Assembly: GCF_016863175.1 (NCBI RefSeq)
Contig: NZ_BOOJ01000027.1
Span: 124,001 to 188,000 of the forward strand
From: Paraplanobispora siamensis
Lineage (GTDB): Bacteria > Actinomycetota > Actinomycetes > Streptosporangiales > Streptosporangiaceae
Direction: 5' to 3'
DNA: 64,000 bases
The notes under the pieces were generated by a model. That model saw nothing but the letters and a program-made list of their open reading frames with translations. It was not told the origin of the DNA and did no database searches. How positions within the stretch are numbered: position 1 is the stretch's first letter; every line of letters starts with the position of its first letter. Below are positions 12,215 to 21,053 of the stretch, piece by piece. The position numbers were made by a program, and so were the translations under genes.

Positions 12215-13039
12215 TCAGCGCCGGGTGTAACGCCTGCCCGGCGACGGCGCTCCGCCGTACAGCTCCGACAGCGTCACGAACGTGAACTCCTTGCCCGCGA
12301 GGTTCTCCAGCAGCTTCGGGACCGCCTTGACCGTCGTCAGGTGGATGTCGTGCATGAGCACGATGGACCCGGACGTGGCCTTGGCGGCGCGGCGGCTCAC
12401 GACCGCGACGTCACGGTCGCGCCAGTCCATGGTGTCGAGACTCCACAGGATCTGGGCGAGCCCCTGGCTGCGGCTCTCCGCGGCCACGCGCTCGTCGGTG
12501 GCGCCGTACGGCGGGCGCATCAGGGTCATCCTCACCCCGGTCTCCCGCTCCACGATCTCCTGGGTACGGCGCAGCTCGGACCTGATGCCGCTCCTCGACA
12601 GGCCGGTGAGCGCGGTGTGGCTCCAGCCGTGGTTGCCCAGCTCGTGCCCGTCGGTCACCATCCTGCGCAGGTCCTCCCCGCCGCTCTGCTCGACCATCCC
12701 GCCGAGCACGAAGAAGGTCGCCCTGGCCCGGTGCGCGGCGAGGGTGTCGAGCAGGGCGCCGGTGTGCTCGCCCGGGCCGTCGTCGAAGGTCAGCGCCACG
12801 CACCTGGTCTTGGCGCAGTCCGTCGCACGCGCCGGGGGCGGGGTGGGCAGCTCGGGCGGTCCGGGCCGCTGCGGCAGGACGGCGACGAGCCCGCCGGCCG
12901 ACGCGGCCTCTCCCGGCGCCCCGGGGTCGGCCGGGGGGTCGGCCGGAGGGCCGGCCACACCCGTGAACCCGATGAGGAACGCCATCGGCAAGACCCACAC
13001 CCGCACGCTTCCCCCCGAAAGCAGAGCGGGGGCGCGCAT
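12215..13039 (-). CDS. Polysaccharide deacetylase (NodB family), exported
   Basis: 274 residues. Start ATG has GGAGAG 6 bp upstream. An N-terminal hydrophobic segment (VRVWVLPMAFLIGFTGVAG) is a signal or anchor, followed by a Pro-rich spacer and the NodB domain (about 85-265). Motif 1 TFDDGP supplies the base and metal Asp, motif 2 NHGWSH the two metal His, motif 3 RPPYGA, motif 4 DTMDWRD and motif 5 VLMHDIH. A metal-dependent N- or O-deacetylase acting on a cell-envelope polysaccharide is expected, with peptidoglycan as the likeliest substrate. Confidence 0.92.
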   Translation of the reverse strand: MRAPALLSGGSVRVWVLPMAFLIGFTGVAGPPADPPADPGAPGEAASAGGLVAVLPQRPGPPELPTPPPARATDCAKTRCVALTFDDGPGEHTGALLDTLAAHRARATFFVLGGMVEQSGGEDLRRMVTDGHELGNHGWSHTALTGLSRSGIRSELRRTQEIVERETGVRMTLMRPPYGATDERVAAESRSQGLAQILWSLDTMDWRDRDVAVVSRRAAKATSGSIVLMHDIHLTTVKAVPKLLENLAGKEFTFVTLSELYGGAPSPGRRYTRR

Positions 13040-13223
13040 GGATGACTCTCCGGCCACGTCCCCCCGCAGAACCGGGACCGGATCCTCCCACCATGGTGGA
13101 GATGTCAGGGTGCGATCCGGTGTATCAACGCGCCAACCGGACCACATAGCCTGGAGCTATATACCCAAATGTCGTTTTTGTAGCACTCTTTTCGCCGATC
13201 CCCCCACCGATCACCTGACGGGA

Positions 13224-13799
13224 TCAGTGGTCGGGCGTCTCCCTCGGCTCGGTGACGACCATCACGAACCTGAGAGGGCTCCCGCCCTCGTTGGCGTACC
13301 GGTGCGGGCGGTCGGCGCTGAACAGGACGGCCCCGTCGGTCCCGATCACATGGCTCCTGCCGTACACCGTGAGGGTCAGCTCGCCCTCCAGGACGGTCAG
13401 CATCTCGCGGGTGCCCGGCGGATGGGCGTCGCCGTCGTGGTGCTCGCCGGGGGCCAGGCACCAGTCCCACAGCTCCAGGATCGCGGGGGCGTCGGTGCCG
13501 ACCAGCAGGCGTGCCGTACTCGCCTCACCGTGCGGGAAGGTGACCACGTCGGCGGCGTTCACCACCCGCACCACGGGCGTGTCGGAGACCTCGACCATCC
13601 GGGCGACCGTCACGCCGAGGGCGTCGGCGATGCGGGTGAGCGTGTTGATGCTGGGGTTGGTCCTGCCCTGCTCGACCTGGACCAGCATGCCCCGGCTCAC
13701 CCCCGACCGCGCGGCGAGCTCGTCGAGCGTCATCTGCCGGTGGGCGCGCTGCGCGCGGACGTTGTTGGCGATCGCGGCGGTGATCGTCTCGGGGTCCAT
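13224..13799 (-). CDS. XRE-family transcriptional regulator with C-terminal cupin
   Basis: 191 residues: an N-terminal helix-turn-helix (about 9-63, MTLDELAARSGVSRGMLVQVEQGRTNPSINTL) and a C-terminal cupin (about 105-180, APGEHHDGDAHPPGTREMLTVLEGEL), the layout of SutR/PuuR-like sensors. The conserved metal-type cupin His residues are partly present (HHDGDAH, H-R-Y region). It is divergent from a DMT exporter across 85 bp filled with palindromes. It is likely a ligand-responsive repressor of that exporter and of itself. Confidence 0.9.
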   Translation of the reverse strand: MDPETITAAIANNVRAQRAHRQMTLDELAARSGVSRGMLVQVEQGRTNPSINTLTRIADALGVTVARMVEVSDTPVVRVVNAADVVTFPHGEASTARLLVGTDAPAILELWDWCLAPGEHHDGDAHPPGTREMLTVLEGELTLTVYGRSHVIGTDGAVLFSADRPHRYANEGGSPLRFVMVVTEPRETPDH

Positions 13800-13800
13800 G

Positions 13801-13874
13801 AGTTCAGTTTAGTGAACTCGATTTGCACTGTAGTGCACTCCATGTGTTGTACTAATAGTTCACTCTGATGAACT
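13801..13874. promoter_or_regulatory. Divergent operator region: two AGTTCA-N6-TGAACT palindromes plus a central one
   Basis: Identical palindromes AGTTCA-N6-TGAACT lie at 13801-13818 and 13857-13874, each next to one of the two divergent start codons. A third, TGCACTGTAGTGCA, is at 13824-13837. Placement over both translation-initiation regions fits a single repressor, probably the adjacent XRE-cupin protein, controlling both genes. Confidence 0.75.
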
Positions 13875-13884
13875 GAGGTGGATG

Positions 13885-14721
13885 ATGACCGCGGTGGTGC
13901 TGGCGACGGCCTGTGCTCTGGTGTACGGCACGGCGGACTTCTTCGGCGGGCTGGCCACCCGGCGGTCGCAGGTGATGGCGGTGGTGGTGCTCTCCCAGCT
14001 GGCCGGTCTCGCACTGGTCGCCGGGCTGCTGCCGTTCCTTCCCGGGGCGCCCACCGCCGAGGGGCTGGCCTGGGGCATGGCCGCCGGCGTCTCCGGGGGC
14101 GTGGCCCTGGTGCTGTTCTACCGGGCCCTCGCCACGGGCGTGATGTCGGTGGTGGCGCCGGTCACCGCCACCACCTCCGCGGCGCTGCCGGTGCTGTTCG
14201 GGCTGGCGGCAGGGGAGCGTCCCGAGCCGATGGCGCTGGGCGGCGTCGCGCTGGCGCTGCTGGCGGTGCTGCTGGTCAGCCGGGACTCCTCCCCGGCCGC
14301 GGCCGTCCGGGACCGCGGCGCGACCCTGAGCGCGCTCGCCGCGGGGGCGGGCTTCGGCGGGTTCTTCGTCCTGCTCTCCCAGGCCCCGGAGGGCGGCGGC
14401 ATGTGGCCGCTGTTCGGCGCGCGGCTCGCCTCGGTCCTGCTCATCGCCGCCCTGGCCGTGGCCACCGGGCGCTCGCTGCGGCCCGGCTCGGGGGCGCTGG
14501 GGATCATCGTCGTGGCCGGGGTCCTGGACATGGTGGCCAACGTCCTGTTCGTCCTTGCCCAGGAGCGCGGCATGCTCACTCTGGTCGGCGTCCTGGTCTC
14601 GCTCTACCCGGCGAGCACCCTGCTGCTGGCCCGGTACGTGCTGAAGGAGCGGCTGAACGCCGTCCAGGCGACCGGGATCGGGGTCACCCTCGCCGCGGTC
14701 GCGCTGATCGCCGCGAGCTGA
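13885..14721 (+). CDS. EamA/DMT-family transporter
   Basis: 278 residues and about ten hydrophobic segments in two similar halves, as in the drug/metabolite transporter superfamily. The first half begins ALVYGTADFFGGLATRR and contains FYRALATGVMSVVAPV; the second half contains GGFFVLLSQAP and ends in the LYPASTLLLARYVLKERLNAVQATGIGVTLAAVALI signature of EamA repeats. GAGGTGG lies just upstream; the second of two adjacent ATGs gives better spacing. Efflux of a small metabolite is probable, with identity unknown. Regulation by the divergent XRE protein is inferred from shared operators. Confidence 0.88.
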   Translation: MTAVVLATACALVYGTADFFGGLATRRSQVMAVVVLSQLAGLALVAGLLPFLPGAPTAEGLAWGMAAGVSGGVALVLFYRALATGVMSVVAPVTATTSAALPVLFGLAAGERPEPMALGGVALALLAVLLVSRDSSPAAAVRDRGATLSALAAGAGFGGFFVLLSQAPEGGGMWPLFGARLASVLLIAALAVATGRSLRPGSGALGIIVVAGVLDMVANVLFVLAQERGMLTLVGVLVSLYPASTLLLARYVLKERLNAVQATGIGVTLAAVALIAAS

Positions 14722-14756
14722 CCTTGTTGTGCCGGAGTCAAGCGCTTGCTACGGTC

Positions 14757-15695
14757 ATGCCCGTGCAGCCCGAGCGGGCCCCTCTCGACTCCGGGCCGTT
14801 CGCGCACACCGCTGTCGCGTACGGCTCAGACGAGGAGTTCCTCCACCGGATCCCGGATCTCGTCGTGGGGGGACTGCGTGATGGGCAGCGGGTCCTGGTG
14901 GTCACGTGCGAGCGCAAACTCGACCTGCTGACCGAGACCCTGGGCGAGGACGCCCGGCGGGTGGACCGCCAGCCCTCCCACCGGTGGTACGGCCACCCCA
15001 TGCGCACGCTCTCCGCCTACCACGACTACGTGCGCGAGCGGAGACCGTCCCTGATCGTCGGCGAGGTGTACTGGGCGGGCAGGACTGACGCCGAGGCGCG
15101 TGAGTGGATCCGCTACGAGTCGGCGATCAACGCCGTGCTGGCCCGGCTCCCGGTGGCCGTCTGGTGCCTCTACGAGAGGGGGGCCGCGCCCGACGATCTT
15201 CTACGCGTGCATCCCCGGTACCTGGACGCCGGGGACGTCGAGCCCAGCGGCCTGTACGTGCCGCCCGAGCGGTTCAGGCTCCCGGACGACGAGCTGCCCT
15301 TCGGGGATCCGCCCGGATCGGCGACCGTCGTCTCCTTCGCCCCGGAGAACCTGACGCACCTGCGTCTGGTCGTGGCCGACCACGCGCGGCGGGCCGGGCT
15401 GGACCACGAGCTGACCGGCTCACTGGTGCTGAGCGTCTCGGAGGTCGCGGCCAACAGCGTGGAGCACGGCGCCGGGCACGGGCGAGCCGCCCTGTGGGTG
15501 GAGGGGGACGAGCTCGTGTGCGAGATCACCGATTCCGGCGGGGGCCTGGACGACCCTCTGGCGGGGTACGGCCCGCCGGAGCCGGAGTCCCAGCACGGCT
15601 ACGGGCTGTGGATCAGCCGGCAGCTCTGCGACCGGGTGGAGATACGCAGCTCTCCCGGGTTGGTACGGATCCGCCTGCGCATGTCCCTGCGCTGA
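14757..15695 (+). CDS. MEDS-domain / HATPase regulatory protein (RsbA-like anti-sigma type)
   Basis: 312 residues. The N-terminal half (about 15-170) matches the MEDS sensory domain (FAHTAVAYGSDEEFLHRIPDLVVGGLRDGQRVLVVTCERKLDLL). The C-terminal half (about 195-312) is an HATPase_c_2 domain with the N box EVAANSVEHGAG, G1 DSGGGLDDP and G2 HGYGLWI. There is no His-phosphoacceptor domain, so it resembles anti-sigma serine kinases annotated RsbA family rather than a two-component kinase. It converges with the sigma-factor gene with only 26 bp between stops. The ribosome site is weak, and a GTG two codons downstream is an alternative start. Confidence 0.85.
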   Translation: MPVQPERAPLDSGPFAHTAVAYGSDEEFLHRIPDLVVGGLRDGQRVLVVTCERKLDLLTETLGEDARRVDRQPSHRWYGHPMRTLSAYHDYVRERRPSLIVGEVYWAGRTDAEAREWIRYESAINAVLARLPVAVWCLYERGAAPDDLLRVHPRYLDAGDVEPSGLYVPPERFRLPDDELPFGDPPGSATVVSFAPENLTHLRLVVADHARRAGLDHELTGSLVLSVSEVAANSVEHGAGHGRAALWVEGDELVCEITDSGGGLDDPLAGYGPPEPESQHGYGLWISRQLCDRVEIRSSPGLVRIRLRMSLR

Positions 15696-15721
15696 CCCGT
15701 GCCGCCCTTCTCGCGGGTCTG

Positions 15722-16318
15722 TCAGGCGGCCTGGCGCTGCTCGGGCAGCCGGAGGGCGCCCTCCTCGCGGGCGTAGTCCTCCAGCATGATCCGCAGCTGG
15801 CGGCGGCCGCGGTGCAGGCGGGACATGACCGTGCCGATGGGGGTGCCCATCCGCTCGGCGATCTCCTTGTAGGCGAACCCCTCGACGTCGGCGAGGTAGA
15901 CCGCCACCCGGAACTCCTGGGGCAGCGAGCGCAGCGCGTTCATCACGACGGTGTCGGGCAGCTGCTCCAGCGCCTCGGTCTCGGCGGACTTGAGCCCGGT
16001 GGAGCTGTGGGACTCGGCCGCGGCGAGCTGCCAGTCCTCGATGTCCTCGGTGGCCGAGAGCTTGGGCGAGCGCTGCTTCTTGCGGTACTCGTTGATGAAG
16101 TTGTTGGTCAGGATCCGGTGCAGCCACGCCTTGAGGTTCGTGCCCTCGCGGAACTGGTGATACGAGGTGAACGCCTTGGTGACCGTCTCCTGCACGAGGT
16201 CTTCGGCATCGGCGGAGTTGCGGGTCAGACGCATCGCGGACGCGTAGAGCTGGCCGGTCACGGGCACGACGTCGCGCTCGAACCAGTCCTGCCGCTGCTC
16301 CTCGCTCATCGAGATCAT
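15722..16318 (-). CDS. ECF sigma factor, SigR/SigH type
   Basis: 198 residues. Sigma region 2 (about 20-90: [46 protein letters not shown]) and region 4 (about 125-180: [45 protein letters not shown]) are nearly those of Streptomyces SigR and mycobacterial SigH, the thiol-oxidative-stress sigma factors. The ATG at 16318 follows AGGGGG by 5 bp. In the reference organisms a zinc anti-sigma gene (rsrA/rshA) follows immediately; here the downstream neighbour is a gene on the opposite strand and no HxxxCxxC protein is seen. It could therefore be a SigR paralogue rather than SigR itself. Confidence 0.9.
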   Translation of the reverse strand: MISMSEEQRQDWFERDVVPVTGQLYASAMRLTRNSADAEDLVQETVTKAFTSYHQFREGTNLKAWLHRILTNNFINEYRKKQRSPKLSATEDIEDWQLAAAESHSSTGLKSAETEALEQLPDTVVMNALRSLPQEFRVAVYLADVEGFAYKEIAERMGTPIGTVMSRLHRGRRQLRIMLEDYAREEGALRLPEQRQAA

Positions 16319-16584
16319 CTCATCCCCCTAGGTACCTTTCCCCCGATGCCGCACGGCTCGGGTGCGATGCACCCTTCCCGGCAGCCTTGCCGATGCTCCC
16401 ATCGGCTCCGTAAGGGAGTCGTTAAGAGTTCCGTCCGGACAAGAGGTCCATCTGTGACCGTTCCGTGAGCGGATGCGGCACGCTCTACAGTCGGTCGAAT
16501 CTCAATAGGGTAACATCCTTTGCTCGATTTCCTAGAGATTGTGTCTATCCTCACATAGCCCCTGCTAGGGCTACTTTTGATGAC

Positions 16585-17661
16585 ATGCGCCACCTGGATA
16601 GATACGACTTCGCGACCCGGGACTGGACGGCCGAGGCCATCCGCCGGGTCGAGGCCGACGCCAACCGTAGCTGTGACACCCATCTCCACGTCTTTCCGCT
16701 TCCCGGGCACTGGGGAGTAAACCTCTATCTGAAAGACGAGTCAGTCCACCCCACCGGTTCACTTAAGCACCGCCTGGCACGCTCGCTTTTTCTGTACGGC
16801 CTGGCCAACGGGTGGATCGGCCCCTCGACCACGGTGGTGGAGGCCTCCAGCGGCTCGACCGCGGTGAGCGAGGCGTACTTCGCCCGGCTGCTCGGGCTGC
16901 CGTTCATCGCGGTGATGCCGGCCTCGACCTCACCCGAGAAGATCGCCCTGATCGAGTTCTACGGGGGCAAGTGCCATCTGGTGGACGACCCGGGGACGAT
17001 CTACTCCGAGTCCCGGCGGCTGGCCGCCGAGACCGGCGGGCACTTCATGGACCAGTTCACCTACGCGGAGCGGGCCACCGACTGGCGCGGCAACAACAAC
17101 ATCGCCGAGAGCATCTTCAACCAGATGGCGATGGAGCCCCACCCCGAGCCCGCCTGGATCGTGGTCGGCGCGGGCACCGGCGGCACCTCCTCCACGATCG
17201 GGCGCTACATCCGCTATCGCCGCCACCCCACCCGGCTGGCCGTGGTGGACCCCGAGGGCTCGGCCTTCTACCCGTCGTGGACCTCCGGCGACGACACCGT
17301 CACCGCCCCCGGCTCCCGGATCGAGGGCATCGGCCGCCCCCGGGTCGAGCCGTCCTTCCTGCCGAGCGTGATCGACCGCATGATCCAGGTGCCCGACGCG
17401 CGTTCCATCGCCGCGATGCGCTGGGTCCGCGAGGTCACCGGGCGCCACGTCGGCGGCTCCACCGGCACCAACGTGGCGGCGGCCGTACAGCTCATCCAGG
17501 AGATGCGCGAGGCCGGTGAGCGGGGCAGCGTGGTGACGCTGATCTGCGACGGCGGCGAGCGCTACAGCTGTACCTACGACGACGACGCCTGGCTGGCCGA
17601 GCGCGGCCTGGACATCGGCCTCCATCTGGAGGAGTTCCGCGGCTTCCTGACCGGCCCATGA
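16585..17661 (+). CDS. Cds1-like PLP enzyme of the cysteine synthase family
   Basis: 358 residues, fold-type II PLP enzyme. The Schiff-base lysine is K61 in [15 protein letters not shown]; the phosphate-binding loop is [12 protein letters not shown] and the substrate loop [14 protein letters not shown]. The segments [23 protein letters not shown] and [17 protein letters not shown] are characteristic of the subgroup containing actinobacterial Cds1, an L-cysteine desulfhydrase that releases sulfide, rather than of biosynthetic CysK/CysM. The upstream 260 bp are unusually AT-rich for this genome and likely hold promoters for this gene and the divergent sigma-factor gene. The 3' end seeds a 13-bp tandem repeat. 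Confidence 0.88.
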   Translation: MRHLDRYDFATRDWTAEAIRRVEADANRSCDTHLHVFPLPGHWGVNLYLKDESVHPTGSLKHRLARSLFLYGLANGWIGPSTTVVEASSGSTAVSEAYFARLLGLPFIAVMPASTSPEKIALIEFYGGKCHLVDDPGTIYSESRRLAAETGGHFMDQFTYAERATDWRGNNNIAESIFNQMAMEPHPEPAWIVVGAGTGGTSSTIGRYIRYRRHPTRLAVVDPEGSAFYPSWTSGDDTVTAPGSRIEGIGRPRVEPSFLPSVIDRMIQVPDARSIAAMRWVREVTGRHVGGSTGTNVAAAVQLIQEMREAGERGSVVTLICDGGERYSCTYDDDAWLAERGLDIGLHLEEFRGFLTGP

Positions 17662-17691
17662 CGCCCCGCCGTGACGCCCCGCCGTGACGCC
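17659..17691. repeat. 13-bp tandem repeat starting at the stop codon of the Cds1-like gene
   Basis: Two identical 13-bp units (17659-17671 and 17672-17684) followed by a partial third. Each begins TGACGCC, and the first TGA is the stop codon. Confidence 0.9.
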
Positions 17692-17730
17692 GATGAGCCC
17701 GGCGCCCCCTCACGGGGCGCCGGGCTCATC
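17692..17730. terminator. Bidirectional terminator between Cds1-like gene and siderophore-binding lipoprotein gene
   Basis: Perfect 17-bp stem (17692-17708 with 17714-17730) and a 5-base loop in the 99-bp gap between convergent genes. Confidence 0.85.
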
Positions 17731-17760
17731 GGGAAGTCGTCCGGCGGGCCGGACCCGGGG

Positions 17761-18771
17761 TCAGGAGGCCTTGGCCGGGTCCACCTCGAAGATCTTCGCG
17801 AGGTCGTCGAGCATGACGTGCGCGCCCTGGATGCCCACGGCGCTCATCCAGGTGACGTCGTCGACCACGTGCTGCTCGCCCTTGAGCTTGCCCCACAGCG
17901 GGTTGGACTGGAACCGCTTCTGGACGGCCTCGATCTCCGGGTCGGGGTAGGACACGACGAAGATGTGGTCGGCGTCGAGCTGCGGGATGTTCTCCTCGCT
18001 GATCGGCACCATGATCGTCTCAGTGGTGCTCGGCTGCCCCTCGGGGCGCGGGAAGCCGACGTCCTTGAGCACCAGGCCGGAGTAGGAGTTCTCCACGTAC
18101 AGGCGGACGGTCGGCTCGTTGGTGAAGCGGGCGACGGAGACCGTGGGCATCTCGCCCTCCTTGGCCTTGATGGACTCGCCGACCTTGGCGGCCCGGTCCT
18201 CGTAGGCCTTGATCCGCTCGTCGGCGAGCGTCTCCTTGCCCAGGGCCTGACCCATCAGCCGGAGGTTGTCCTTCCAGATGGCGCCGGTGGTCTCGCTGAA
18301 CACGGTCGGCGCGATCTGGGTGAGCTTGTCGTACAGCGCCTCGTGGCGGATCTTGGCCGAGACGATCAGATCGGGCTTGAGCGCGATGATCTGCTCCAGG
18401 CTCGGCGCCTCCAGCGTGCCGACCACCTTGATGTTCTGCGCCTGGTCCATGACCGGGGCCAGATAGTCGGGGAGCTTCTCGTCGATCCCCCGGTAGACGG
18501 TGTAGCCGACGACCTCGGTGTCCAGCGTCAGCACCGCGTCGACGAAGCTCTGGTCGAGGGCGACGACCCGCTTGGGCTGGGCGGGGATCTGCGTCTCGCC
18601 CATGGCGTGCTTCACCGTACGCGGGTACGACGACGTGCCGCCGCTGCCCGCCGGGGCCGGAGAGGCGCTGCCGGCGGCGGTTGCGGAGGTGTCGCCCGAC
18701 CCGCACGCGGCCAGGCCGAGGGAGAGTACGGCTGCCGCCACACCCACGGACAGGGCACGCAACGCTCTCAT
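17761..18771 (-). CDS. Iron-siderophore ABC transporter substrate-binding lipoprotein
   Basis: 336 residues. Signal peptide with lipobox LAAC (C23), then a Ser/Ala/Gly-rich spacer and a cluster C/class III binding-protein fold: IPAQPKRVVALDQSFVDAVLTL, the long inter-lobe helix region, and the C-terminal lobe with VRLYVENSYSGLVLKDVGFPRP. It is anchored outside the membrane and delivers ferric siderophores to the two permeases encoded divergently. Its start is 97 bp from the first permease start, with DtxR/IdeR-type iron boxes between. Iron-repressed expression is inferred from these sites. Confidence 0.95.
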   Translation of the reverse strand: MRALRALSVGVAAAVLSLGLAACGSGDTSATAAGSASPAPAGSGGTSSYPRTVKHAMGETQIPAQPKRVVALDQSFVDAVLTLDTEVVGYTVYRGIDEKLPDYLAPVMDQAQNIKVVGTLEAPSLEQIIALKPDLIVSAKIRHEALYDKLTQIAPTVFSETTGAIWKDNLRLMGQALGKETLADERIKAYEDRAAKVGESIKAKEGEMPTVSVARFTNEPTVRLYVENSYSGLVLKDVGFPRPEGQPSTTETIMVPISEENIPQLDADHIFVVSYPDPEIEAVQKRFQSNPLWGKLKGEQHVVDDVTWMSAVGIQGAHVMLDDLAKIFEVDPAKAS

Positions 18772-18785
18772 CAGGGATCCTTTCA

Positions 18786-18831
18786 GCCAGGTTAGGTAAG
18801 CCTTATTTAGCTTAGCTATACCTAACCTGGC
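18786..18831. promoter_or_regulatory. Divergent promoter with overlapping DtxR/IdeR-type iron boxes
   Basis: A perfect 13-bp inverted repeat (18786-18798 and 18819-18831, GCCAGGTTAGGTA / TACCTAACCTGGC) encloses two overlapping 19-bp iron-box-like sites at 18792-18810 and 18807-18825. These match the TTAGGTTAG-centred consensus at about 13-14 of 19 positions by eye. The arrangement between the lipoprotein gene and the permease operon fits iron-dependent repression of both. Confidence 0.85.
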
Positions 18832-18867
18832 ATACTCGGACGGGATCCGGCAACCGAGAGGAACGAC

Positions 18868-19920
18868 GTGAGCACAGCGCTGGCCCCGCCGCGGCCACCC
18901 GCACCCGGCGGGGTGCGGGCGACCTACCGGCGCCGCCTGCTCGTCCTCGCCGGACTGTTCGCGGCGCTCATGGTCGCGGTCGTGCTGAGCGTCTCGACCG
19001 GCGCCAAGCCCGTCCCGCTGCCCGAGGTCTGGCACGCGATCACCGCGCCGACCGGCACCGAGAACGACATCATCGTCCGCTCCCTGCGCATCCCCAGGAC
19101 CGCGATCGGCGTGCTGGCCGGGATCGCGCTCGGTGTGGCCGGCGCCCTCATGCAGGGTCACACCCGCAACCCGCTGGCCGACCCCGGGCTGCTCGGCGTC
19201 ACCCAGGGCGCCGCCTTCGCCATGGTGCTGAGCATCATGGTCATCGGCGTCACCAGCCTCTACGGCTACATCTGGTTCGGCCTGGCCGGGGCGCTGATCG
19301 CCAGCGTGGGCGTCTTCGCGCTCGGCATGGTCGGCGGCCGGGGCGGTCCCACCCCGGTGACCCTCGCCCTCGCGGGCACCGCCGTCAGCGCCTTCCTCTA
19401 CGCCCTGACCTCGTCCATGGTGCTCATGGACGAGCAGGCCATGGACGTCTTCCGGTTCTGGCAGGCCGGCTCGATCGCCGCCCGCGGCGGCGACGTCGTG
19501 TGGCAGGTGCTCCCGTTCATCGGCGCCGGCCTGCTGCTGGCGCTGATCAACGCGCCCGGCCTGAACACGCTCTCCCTCGGCGAGGACGTGGCCCGCGCCC
19601 TGGGCCAGAACATCGCCGTGACCCGCGCGGTCGGCGTCGCCGCGGTCACCCTGCTGAGCGGGGCCTCGGTCGCGGCCTGCGGCGCGCTCTCCTTCGTCGG
19701 CCTGATGGTCCCCCACCTGGCCCGCCCGCTCTCCGGGCCCGACCACCGCTGGCTGCTGCCGTACTCCGGGCTGATGGGCGCCTGCGCCCTGCTGCTGGCC
19801 GACGTGGTCGGCCGGGTGGTCGCCCGCCCGGGAGAGCTGGAGGTCGGCGTCGTGCTCGCGCTGCTCGGCGCGCCCTTCTTCGTCGCCCTGGTCCGCCGTA
19901 GGAAGCCGGTCCGCCTGTGA
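18868..19920 (+). CDS. FecCD-family siderophore permease, first subunit
   Basis: 350 residues, GTG start after AGAGGA. About nine or ten transmembrane segments of the FecCD/BtuC type. Family motifs include [42 protein letters not shown] and the cytoplasmic ATPase-contacting loop [45 protein letters not shown]. It overlaps the next permease gene by 4 bp (GTGA), so the two halves of the channel are translationally coupled. Confidence 0.95.
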   Translation: MSTALAPPRPPAPGGVRATYRRRLLVLAGLFAALMVAVVLSVSTGAKPVPLPEVWHAITAPTGTENDIIVRSLRIPRTAIGVLAGIALGVAGALMQGHTRNPLADPGLLGVTQGAAFAMVLSIMVIGVTSLYGYIWFGLAGALIASVGVFALGMVGGRGGPTPVTLALAGTAVSAFLYALTSSMVLMDEQAMDVFRFWQAGSIAARGGDVVWQVLPFIGAGLLLALINAPGLNTLSLGEDVARALGQNIAVTRAVGVAAVTLLSGASVAACGALSFVGLMVPHLARPLSGPDHRWLLPYSGLMGACALLLADVVGRVVARPGELEVGVVLALLGAPFFVALVRRRKPVRL

Positions 19921-21053
19921 AGCCCCCCGCTCCCGAGACCTCCCCGGCGGAGAGTCCGGCCACCCCCGCGACCTCTCCGGCACCCGCCCGGGTACGGCTC
20001 CCGCACGAGCGCGCGCTGCGCGTCGGGCCCGCCTCATGGCTGCTGCGCCTGCGCTCCGTCACCGTCTCCCTGGTCCTGCTGGCGGCCGTGACGCTGACGA
20101 TGGCCCTCAACATCCGCATCGGGGACATCCCGATGACGGTCGCCGAGGTCTTCCAGGCCATCACCGGCGACGGCCCCAACCACTTCGTCGTGATGGAGCT
20201 GCGCCTGCCCCGTGCCCTGACCGGCGCCCTGGTCGGCGCGGCGCTCGCCCTGGCCGGGGCGATCACCCAGGCCGTCGCCCGCAACCCGCTGGCCAGCCCC
20301 GACATCCTGGGCGTCACCACCGGGGCCGGTGTGGCCGTGGTCGCGGTCATCGTCGGCGCGGGCAGCACCGCGGGCGGTCCCAGCGGCGACCTGGCGGCGT
20401 TCGGCATCCCGTTGACGGCCCTGGCCGGGGGTCTGGCCGGGGCGCTGACCGTCTACCTGCTGGCCTGGCGCAGGGGCCTGGACGGCTACCGCCTGGTACT
20501 GGTCGGGATCGGCGTGACGGCTGTGTTCACCAACGTCAAGTACTGGCTGCTGACCATCGGCGACGTCAACGACAGCAGCCGGGCCATGGTCTGGATCAGC
20601 GGCTCGCTCAACAGCCGGGGCTGGGAGCACGTCCACCCGACCGCGCTGGCCCTGCTCGTCCTCGTCCCGCTGACGCTGCTCGGCACCCGCTCGCTCGGCG
20701 CGCTGCGCTTCGGCGACGACACCGTGACCGGCCTGGGTGTGCGGATGAACCTCGCCCGCGGCCTGATGATCCTCGCCGCCGTACTGCTGGCCGCGGTCGC
20801 CACCGCCTCGGCCGGGCCCATCGCCTTCGTCGCGCTGGCGTCCCCGCAGATCGCGCTGCGCCTGGCCGGGGTGGCCCAGCCGCCGCTGGTGGTCTCCGCG
20901 CTGACCGGCGCCGTCCTGACCACCGCCGCCGACCTGGTCGCGCGCACCGTCTTCAGCCCCGTCGAGCTGCCCGTGGGTGTGGTCACCGCGGTGTTCGGCG
21001 CCCCCTACCTGATCTATCTCCTCATCCGCGCACGCAAGGAGGCCCGTTCATGA
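19917..21053 (+). CDS. FecCD-family siderophore permease, second subunit
   Basis: 378 residues, GTG start overlapping the preceding stop. It begins with a Pro-rich cytoplasmic tail (about 1-40) and then carries the FecCD core: [44 protein letters not shown] and the coupling-helix region [46 protein letters not shown]. It is expected to form a heterodimeric channel with the product of the gene before it. The ATPase gene follows with an ATGA overlap. Confidence 0.95.
   Translation: MKPPAPETSPAESPATPATSPAPARVRLPHERALRVGPASWLLRLRSVTVSLVLLAAVTLTMALNIRIGDIPMTVAEVFQAITGDGPNHFVVMELRLPRALTGALVGAALALAGAITQAVARNPLASPDILGVTTGAGVAVVAVIVGAGSTAGGPSGDLAAFGIPLTALAGGLAGALTVYLLAWRRGLDGYRLVLVGIGVTAVFTNVKYWLLTIGDVNDSSRAMVWISGSLNSRGWEHVHPTALALLVLVPLTLLGTRSLGALRFGDDTVTGLGVRMNLARGLMILAAVLLAAVATASAGPIAFVALASPQIALRLAGVAQPPLVVSALTGAVLTTAADLVARTVFSPVELPVGVVTAVFGAPYLIYLLIRARKEARS

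Noticed and set aside
14757-15695. Two-component sensor kinase assignment for the MEDS-HATPase protein
   Set aside because: There is no phosphoacceptor histidine (HisKA) region and no response regulator nearby; the HATPase type fits anti-sigma serine kinases better.
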